In this document: positions 5,314-6,969 of the stretch, piece by piece
Position numbering within the stretch: position 1 is the first letter of the stretch
How the letters are laid out: every line of letters starts with the position of its first letter
Origin: Candidatus Cloacimonadota bacterium
GTDB lineage: Bacteria > Cloacimonadota > Cloacimonadia > Cloacimonadales > TCS61
Reading direction: 5' to 3'
Length of the DNA stretch: 6,969 nucleotides
NCBI GenBank assembly: GCA_030592835.1
Contig: JAUVIJ010000104.1
Location: 1-6,969 of the forward strand
The notes under the pieces: generated by a model
What the model was told of the DNA's origin: nothing
Databases searched by the model: none
Seen by the model: the letters and a program-made list of their open reading frames with translations, nothing else
Program-made: the position numbers and the translations under genes

Positions 5314-6969
5314 TTATTTTATGAGTACACATTTTTTAACTGAATTCTTTTCATTAACTCGCAGTTTATAAAAATAAACTCCACTTCTAACTTCCTGCTC
5401 TTTCTCATCCTTGCCATTCCAGATAAAGTTATAATTACCCTGGGAAAGTACACTTTTTGTTAACAAAGTTTTTACAAGCTGTCCTTTAATGTTGTAGATC
5501 AATAATTCAACATTCGATTCAGAACCGATATCAAAACTGATCATAGTTTCGGGATTAAAGGGGTTGGGATAATTATCATGAAGCAGGAATCCTGCACCGG
5601 GAAGTTGATCATTCCAGGCTGAAACGAAACTATCAGGAGCATCTGTTGTAAATTTGATAGCCAACTCGTCTTGAAGTTCAGTTGCGCTGGCAGGATACAA
5701 TCCGGCGTAGGTATAGAGAACTCCATCGGATTGATCTGGATTTTCTATACCGACAGTTGCATAATTACCGTCAGCATCCGGATTGTTGATAGTATGATAA
5801 TTTACCTGGATCTCACCGTTTCCATCAACTGTGATATAGATATCAGGATCGTAAAGAATAATCTGCAGTTTTTCAACAGACATGTTATCTTGTCTATTGA
5901 CGCATTCATTCCATTCTACTATGAAAATATCCTCGGATTCATCATAATAATAGCAGATCCTCATTGGATAGTGATCGTCACCACTAATCAAAACCCCGAT
6001 CAGGTCATCCCAGTATCCAGCAACCATGGCGTATGGTCCCAAAGCCGAAGGAATATTCCAATTCCTAAAATTAGTGTACCATGTGGTTTCAAAAGAGATC
6101 CAGCCATTACTGCAGATTGTCAAACTATCATAAACATTGCCGTAATAAACAAATTCAAAGGGTAAAGCTACCGATTCAGAAACATCGTCTCCCATCTCGA
6201 TCACTGTACCCGATCCCCCTTCCTGGGGATCGATCTCAAGCCAGTTATACACAGGTGCTTCATCGTAATCTGTATCAAAACTGTCATAAGCAAAATATCC
6301 GTAATTATCATGACCTGTAGGTGCAGTATTATCAACTTCACCGATAATAATAGTGAAACTGTTTGATGTTATATGTCCTTCACTGTCTGTTATATCAAGC
6401 AGAAAGGTTACGTTTCTTCCAATAAAACAATCACTTGCTGCTAAAGCATTAAAACTGCCTGTTGAATTTCCGCCCGGTGCGATCGAACCAAAATTCATTA
6501 CTGAAGATGTTACAGTTACGGCATCGGATAGAGAACTTACAGTTGCTGATACGTTCTCAGAGATGACAGTTCCGATATTCTCCAGAGTTACTTCTATCCC
6601 CGATTCTTCCCCCGGATCAAGAAAACCATTACCATCATTAACAAGAACATCTACAACCTCGAACATTATACTGCTGGCGGTCAGATAGAATTTTGCCAGG
6701 TCACCAGTCGAGATCAGGAGCTCAAATTCAAATATTTCGTTGTCGGGGCAATCGGATAAGATCTCAATTTGATATGTTCCTGTGACTGATTCCCCGGGAT
6801 TGATATCACCAAAATCGTAATTCACTGTTAGGATATCTACAAACAGGTTATTGGATGATAGTTCACCAGTTACAAGGTTGACTGTATCCAAACCGTAATT
6901 TTTTAAAGTCAGATTCAGTTCTACAGTTTCACCGGCGATTATATCATTGGAAGTGGAAAATGTTTCCAG
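5314..6969 (-). CDS. Large secreted protein with Ig-like modules and a C-terminal type 9-like sorting domain (5' end cut by window edge)
   Basis: The frame stays open to the window edge, giving 551 residues of a larger protein. A TTG at 6891 is not the true start, because the sequence upstream continues the same domain. In window numbering, residues 1 to about 210 hold tandem CARDB/Ig-like modules with a period near 107. Paired anchors are GE at 13-14 and 120-121, N-x-G at 24-26 and 131-133, and FGxIxPG...SDC at 53-74 and 160-181. DGNGFLDPGEE (112-122) looks like a calcium-binding loop. Residues about 220-445 form a beta-rich domain with aromatic strands (YDSLTICSNGWISF). Then come YPNPFNPET (467-475), an NIKGQLVKTL strand and a terminal GVYFYKL (530-536). 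This ending is the FlgD-like, type A sorting domain common in FCB surface proteins such as C25 (gingipain-like) peptidases. The catalytic part, if any, lies outside the window. A shared transcript with pgsB is possible. Confidence 0.9.
   Translation of the reverse strand: METFSTSNDIIAGETVELNLTLKNYGLDTVNLVTGELSSNNLFVDILTVNYDFGDINPGESVTGTYQIEILSDCPDNEIFEFELLISTGDLAKFYLTASSIMFEVVDVLVNDGNGFLDPGEESGIEVTLENIGTVISENVSATVSSLSDAVTVTSSVMNFGSIAPGGNSTGSFNALAASDCFIGRNVTFLLDITDSEGHITSNSFTIIIGEVDNTAPTGHDNYGYFAYDSFDTDYDEAPVYNWLEIDPQEGGSGTVIEMGDDVSESVALPFEFVYYGNVYDSLTICSNGWISFETTWYTNFRNWNIPSALGPYAMVAGYWDDLIGVLISGDDHYPMRICYYYDESEDIFIVEWNECVNRQDNMSVEKLQIILYDPDIYITVDGNGEIQVNYHTINNPDADGNYATVGIENPDQSDGVLYTYAGLYPASATELQDELAIKFTTDAPDSFVSAWNDQLPGAGFLLHDNYPNPFNPETMISFDIGSESNVELLIYNIKGQLVKTLLTKSVLSQGNYNFIWNGKDEKEQEVRSGVYFYKLRVNEKNSVKKCVLIK

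Noticed and set aside
5671..6688. Plus-strand open frames of up to 164 codons opposite the large secreted protein
   Set aside because: They are antisense shadows of a clear domain-bearing gene, and their translations show no motif or signal peptide.
5314..6891. The large secreted protein starting at TTG 6891
   Set aside because: The same module continues upstream of this codon to the window edge, and there is no signal peptide at this position.

Overview
The window reads as part of a chromosome from an AT-rich, two-membrane bacterium, most likely from the FCB superphylum (for example Cloacimonadota or a related candidate phylum). The evidence is a large secreted protein with a YPNPFNPET-type C-terminal sorting/FlgD-like domain, a probable outer-membrane beta-barrel protein, and a poly-gamma-glutamate cluster that uses a PgsW-type protein. 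The taxonomic placement is inference from these proteins; no rRNA or other marker is present. Every supported gene is on the minus strand, so transcription runs from position 6969 toward 1.

Layout in transcription order. (1) 6969-5314: C-terminal part of a large secreted protein, cut by the window edge. It has two tandem ~107-residue Ig/CARDB-like modules, a beta-sandwich region and the sorting domain. (2) 5294-4137: pgsB/capB, the ATP-dependent poly-gamma-glutamate ligase. (3) 4132-3683: pgsC/capC, its small membrane partner. (4) 3671-2568: pgsW-like poly-gamma-glutamate system protein, with a membrane anchor at each end. (5) 2568-1693: an unrecognised exported protein built from a degenerate internal duplication. 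(6) 1693-656: a probable outer-membrane beta-barrel protein whose single reading frame is broken by one in-frame TAG. (7) 473-1: N-terminal part of another secreted protein with its own strong ribosome binding site, cut by the window edge.

Genes 2 to 6 are packed with 4 and 11 nt gaps and then two 1-nt TAATG overlaps, so they very probably form one operon. My reading is a cell-envelope poly-gamma-glutamate pathway. PgsB and PgsC would make the polymer at the inner membrane, and PgsW would take the place of the Gram-positive PgsA/CapA, which is absent here. The exported duplicated protein and the beta-barrel are candidates for the periplasmic and outer-membrane steps. The roles of the last two are inferred only from gene order, export signals and predicted fold.

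The only stretch with no gene is 474-655 (182 nt), a very AT-rich spacer that holds the leader of the last gene. I saw no RNA genes, CRISPR arrays, insertion sequences or attachment sites.
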